Source of the DNA: a bacterium
Lineage (GTDB): Bacteria > Vulcanimicrobiota > Vulcanimicrobiia > Vulcanimicrobiales > SCRA01
Length of the DNA: 9,679 nucleotides
Direction of reading: 5' to 3'
NCBI GenBank assembly: GCA_028869325.1
Contig: JAGWST010000022.1
Location: 1-9,679, forward strand
Shown here: positions 7,122 to 9,679 of the stretch, piece after piece
Layout: each line of letters begins with the position of its first letter
Numbering within the stretch: the first letter of the stretch is position 1
Program-made: the position numbers and the translations under genes
Notes under the pieces: model-generated
The model's database searches: none
What the model was told of the DNA's origin: nothing
What the model saw: the letters and a program-made list of their open reading frames with translations, nothing else

Positions 7122-7146
7122 ACAAAACAGTGAACGTAGCAAAACA
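7110..7146. promoter_or_regulatory. Likely operator and minus-strand promoter of the MocR/transporter divergent region
   Basis: Three elements overlap here. An imperfect palindrome, GTATGTTATAATAC (7110-7123; outer GTAT and ATAC plus a central TA match), covers the -10 elements of both directions. A direct repeat of CAAAACA occurs at 7123-7129 and 7140-7146, 17 bases apart. On the minus strand TTGCTA (7142-7137), a 17-base spacer and TATAAC (7119-7114) form a promoter candidate for the transporter. An overlapping TATTAT (7122-7117) leaves its Shine-Dalgarno intact on the transcript. MocR regulators are known to bind repeated half-sites next to their own promoter, so this is the natural binding region. 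The exact sites are inferred. Confidence 0.4.
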
Positions 7147-8455
7147 ATATCATATCTGCGGCCGGGGGTCAACAGAGATCGCCGAGAGCCTCGAGGCGGC
7201 CATTCGCGAGAACCGGCTCGCCGCGGGCGCGCGCATCCCCACGGTACGCGCGCTCGCCGCCTCGCTCGGAGTCAGCCTCGTCACCGTCGCAACCGCCTAT
7301 CGCACGCTGCGCGAGCGCGGCCTGCTGATGACGGATGGCCGTCGCGGCACCACGGTGCGCGGCGCGCCGCCGCTGCTGGGCCGCCCCGTTCTGCGCTTCC
7401 CCGAGGGCGTGCGCAACCTCGCCGACGGCAATCCGGATCCGGCGCTGCTGCCGTCGCTGCGCAAGACCCTCGCCACGCGCGCCTATGAGCCGGTCCTCTA
7501 CGGCGAGGAGCCCGAGATCCCAGAGCTGCTCGAGCTTGCGGCCAAGCGTTTCGCCAGCGCGGGCGTGCCGTGGACGGCCATCGCCATCGTCGGCGGCGCC
7601 CTCGACGGTATCGAGCGCGTGCTGGCGGCCAGCCTGCGTCCGGGCGACCGCGTCGCCGTCGAGGACCCCGCTTACCCGGCCTATCTCGATGTTCTGGCGG
7701 CACTGGGGCTGGTGGCGGAGCCCGTCGCGATCGACGGCTCCGGCTTCGTTCCAGCGGCACTGCGGGCGGCGCTCGAGAGCGGCGTGCGCGCGGCGATCTA
7801 CGCACCGCGCTCGCAGAATCCCACCGGCGCCGCCTTTGACCGGGAGCGCGCGGCCGCGTTGCATCGCGTCGTCGCGAAGCGCCCCGAGGTCCTGCTCGTG
7901 GAAGACGATCACACGGCGGGCATCGCCGGCGCGCCGTTCTTCACGCTCGTGGCCGATCGCGCGAAGTTCGCCGTCGTGCGCTCGGTATCCAAGACGCTGG
8001 GCCCGGACTTGCGGTTGGCCTTCCTCTCCGGCGACCCGATGACGGTGGCGCGCGTGCGCTCCCGTCAGCGCGTCGGCACCGGCTGGGTGAGCCGCATGCT
8101 GCAATCGGCCGTCCTCGCGCTGTGGTCGGATCCCGCCGTCAAGGAGCAGGTCGAGCGCGCACGCGAGGTCTACGCCCAGCGCCGCGACGCGTTCGTGCGG
8201 GCACTGGCGGCCGAGGGCATTATCGTGCAGGCGCGCTCGGGGCTCAACGTCTGGGTGCCGGTGGTCGACGAAGAGGCGATGGTCCGCTCGCTGCTGGAGG
8301 CTGGCTGGGGCGTCAATCCGGGATCGCGCTTCAGGATCGCCGGCGGCCCGGCGATCCGCGTGACGATTGCGCGCCTGGAGCCGAACGATGCCGTCGAGCT
8401 CGCTCGCGCGATCTCCGCCGCGTCTTGCCCAACGGCGTACGCCCGAACGACGTGA
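7130..8455 (+). CDS. MocR-family transcriptional regulator (GntR helix-turn-helix fused to PLP-dependent aminotransferase fold), PtsJ-like
   Basis: MocR proteins are cytoplasmic regulators whose aminotransferase-fold domain binds PLP or its adducts. Many control vitamin B6, GABA or amino-acid genes. The 441 residues comprise a GntR winged helix at about 15-77 (IPTVRALAASLGVS, then TAYRTLRERGLL), a short linker and a fold-type I domain. That domain shows the PLP lysine K288 in SVSKTLGPDLR, NPTG at 230-233, and DDH at 259-261. Most family members have tyrosine where H261 stands. From memory, enterobacterial PtsJ shares this histidine and the motifs GNPDP, LYG, VEDP, SVSKTLGPDLRLAF and WVS, so it belongs near that subgroup. 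The GTG at 7130 is the only start upstream of the helix-turn-helix. The divergent MFS gene is the likely target along with the gene itself. The Sco-like gene overlaps its stop. A free aminotransferase is unlikely given the DNA-binding domain. Confidence 0.92.
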   Translation: MNVAKQYHICGRGSTEIAESLEAAIRENRLAAGARIPTVRALAASLGVSLVTVATAYRTLRERGLLMTDGRRGTTVRGAPPLLGRPVLRFPEGVRNLADGNPDPALLPSLRKTLATRAYEPVLYGEEPEIPELLELAAKRFASAGVPWTAIAIVGGALDGIERVLAASLRPGDRVAVEDPAYPAYLDVLAALGLVAEPVAIDGSGFVPAALRAALESGVRAAIYAPRSQNPTGAAFDRERAAALHRVVAKRPEVLLVEDDHTAGIAGAPFFTLVADRAKFAVVRSVSKTLGPDLRLAFLSGDPMTVARVRSRQRVGTGWVSRMLQSAVLALWSDPAVKEQVERAREVYAQRRDAFVRALAAEGIIVQARSGLNVWVPVVDEEAMVRSLLEAGWGVNPGSRFRIAGGPAIRVTIARLEPNDAVELARAISAASCPTAYARTT

Positions 8456-9042
8456 TGCCTCGCTCAGCCGGCATGGTCGCGGCAGTCGCCGTGCTGGCCG
8501 TCGTCGCGGCGCAGCTGGCGCTGCTGATGGTGGTGCATCTGCAGCGCGGCACAGCGTTTCGCCCGTTCGCGGGGGAGCCGATCGTCCCCGGGCGTCTGGT
8601 TCCGCAGCTGCACTTGATCGACGATCGGGGCCGCCCGTTCACGCTCACGCCGGAGAACGGCGGACGCCCGACGGTCTATTACTTCGGCTACACGCGCTGC
8701 ACCGATGCCTGTCCGCTTACGCTCGCGCGCCTGGCGCGCGCGCGGCGCGAGATGGGCGCGCTGGACGTCCGCTTCGTCACGCTCGACCCGGCGCACGACG
8801 ACCCGCCGCGGCTACATCGCTATTTGGCGCGCTTCGATGCGCGCTTCACCGGGCTCACCGGCACGCCTGCGGAGATCGCCGCCGCGCAGCGTGCGTTCGG
8901 CGTCAGCGCCGCGGCGAACGGCTCCTCCCTCGATCACGACGATGCGGTCATCGTCGTCGACCCCGCCGGTAGGATGGCGCTGCGCTACACGGGTGCCGAT
9001 CTCGACGTCGGCGCCTTCGTCGACGACGTGCGGCGTCTCTGA
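8455..9042 (+). CDS. Sco1/SenC/PrrC-family copper-binding protein, membrane-anchored
   Basis: Sco proteins are thioredoxin-fold copper chaperones or thiol reductants facing the outside of the cytoplasmic membrane. They help build the CuA site of cytochrome c oxidase or act in redox sensing. The protein has 195 residues, typical for bacteria. A single hydrophobic segment at about 7-27 is a signal anchor without a lipobox cysteine. The copper motif is CTDAC followed by proline (C82 and C86), after YYFGYTR. The third ligand is H161 in SLDHDDAVIVVDP, and the strand VRFVTLDPAHDDP is also conserved. The start overlaps the MocR stop in TGATG, so the two are probably co-translated; a GTG at 8452 is an alternative start in the same frame. 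The frame runs open upstream to 8122, but that part lies inside the MocR gene and is not used. No oxidase subunit genes are in the window, so the partner is unknown. Confidence 0.9.
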   Translation: MPRSAGMVAAVAVLAVVAAQLALLMVVHLQRGTAFRPFAGEPIVPGRLVPQLHLIDDRGRPFTLTPENGGRPTVYYFGYTRCTDACPLTLARLARARREMGALDVRFVTLDPAHDDPPRLHRYLARFDARFTGLTGTPAEIAAAQRAFGVSAAANGSSLDHDDAVIVVDPAGRMALRYTGADLDVGAFVDDVRRL

Positions 9043-9109
9043 GGACGCAGCGGCCCGCGTGAAGTGCGCCGCGTTATCCGCGCGCGTGTATGGGTAAGCG
9101 GGTGGGCTA

Positions 9110-9679
9110 TCAGAACGGCAGCGGCAGCGCGCTCCAAGCCGGCGAGCGGTGCGTGCGCACCTGGGCGCAGAGGCGTCGCGCCTCGTCAACCTGGCCCGCG
9201 CCGCGGCGAACGAAGAGCTTGCGCCAATACGCCTTGCCGGAGAGCCGCCGAATTAGGTCGGATGCCTCCGTCGCCTCAACGATCGCGCCCATCACCTGAA
9301 CGTAGAGCGCCGGGCCGCGACGCATGCGCTCGCTCTGTGCGTCGCCCCACACGTCGTCCCCGAAGCGCTCGCGAAGAACGCGCTCGCAGGCCTCGTAGAG
9401 CGTGAGGTCGCCCTCGCCGTTGAACTCGGCAGCCAAGGCGAACGGCGATAGACGGTCGCGTAACGCGCTAGCGGCCGCGCTCTGCGAGGGGCGCAAGCTC
9501 TCCATGACGCGGAAATCGTCCCAGGCGAGGAACTCGTCGATGGCGTCGAGCGCCCACGGATCGGTCCACAGCTCGCGCAACGCATCGCCCAGCACGCGCT
9601 CGAAGGCGCGCGTGGTGTGGTGGAAGTAGACGGTGGCGAACATCATGTATCTGGCGAGCACGAATTGCTCGAGCGCCAC
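9110..9679 (-). CDS. HD-superfamily phosphohydrolase (COG1078-like), C-terminal part, 5' end beyond window
   Basis: This is the last 189 residues of a larger protein whose start lies past the right edge; the GTG at the edge is merely where the window cuts. The segment LARYMMFATVYFHHTTRA, followed by AWDDFRVMESL and a helical tail, matches the region after the catalytic HD core in the bacterial dGTPase/SAMHD1-like family (COG1078). These proteins hydrolyse nucleotides, or their substrate is unknown. The HD metal ligands themselves would lie upstream and cannot be checked here. The family is usually 400-500 residues, so more than half is missing. It converges on the Sco-like gene with a gap of about 67 bases, in which I see no clear terminator. 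Assignment rests on the conserved post-core motif alone. Confidence 0.75.
   Translation of the reverse strand: MALEQFVLARYMMFATVYFHHTTRAFERVLGDALRELWTDPWALDAIDEFLAWDDFRVMESLRPSQSAAASALRDRLSPFALAAEFNGEGDLTLYEACERVLRERFGDDVWGDAQSERMRRGPALYVQVMGAIVEATEASDLIRRLSGKAYWRKLFVRRGAGQVDEARRLCAQVRTHRSPAWSALPLPF

Noticed and set aside
7169..8104. 311-codon minus-strand frame opposite the MocR gene
   Set aside because: Antisense shadow; the plus-strand protein has the full helix-turn-helix and PLP motifs.
8122..8454. Upstream extension of the Sco-like reading frame
   Set aside because: The frame is open by chance inside the MocR gene. The signal anchor follows the ATG at 8455, and the upstream translation is arginine/glycine-rich and unlike Sco proteins.
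9043..9109. Terminator or small gene between the Sco-like and HD-domain genes
   Set aside because: Only weak CGCG-type inverted repeats and no T-run. The short open frames here have no ribosome-binding site or recognisable product.

Overview
The window is 9.7 kb of bacterial chromosome. GC is high, about two thirds overall and around 70% in the best-conserved genes, and genes are tightly packed. The organism cannot be named from this sequence. The glycyl-tRNA synthetase is the single-chain alpha2 type rather than the alpha2-beta2 type usual in Proteobacteria. A classical pyruvate phosphate dikinase and an Sco1-type copper protein suggest a high-GC, respiring lineage outside the Proteobacteria. 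A deep-branching group such as Eremiobacterota, Armatimonadota or Chloroflexota is a guess only.

Left part (1-5868), all on the plus strand: the 3' three quarters of rlmN (23S rRNA/tRNA A2503/A37 methyltransferase), a six-helix membrane protein of unknown function with visibly lower GC, the glycyl-tRNA synthetase gene, then ppdK behind its own likely promoter. The glycyl-tRNA synthetase and PPDK genes are neighbours, as in many Clostridia. The DUF299 regulatory kinase/phosphatase that often accompanies ppdK is not in the window.

Middle part (5869-8455): an MFS transporter on the minus strand converges on ppdK. The 7-bp gap between them and both stop codons lie in a short perfect inverted repeat. 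The transporter is divergent from a MocR-type regulator (GntR helix-turn-helix fused to an aminotransferase fold). The 30-bp space between the two genes is AT-rich and holds overlapping -10 elements in both directions, an imperfect GTAT...ATAC palindrome and a direct repeat. This is the layout of a regulator controlling itself and its transporter.

Right part (8455-9679): an Sco1/SenC copper-binding thioredoxin-fold protein is translationally coupled to the MocR gene by a TGATG overlap. Converging on it from the right edge is the C-terminal part of an HD-superfamily phosphohydrolase.

No RNA genes, CRISPR arrays, insertion sequences or phage genes were seen, and no stretch over 300 bases lacks a gene. 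Most of the window is ordinary housekeeping and accessory sequence, and I did not find a convincing new multi-gene system. The most interesting points are the MocR control region with its apparently leaderless mRNA, the MocR-Sco coupling, and the unclear translation start of the glycyl-tRNA synthetase.
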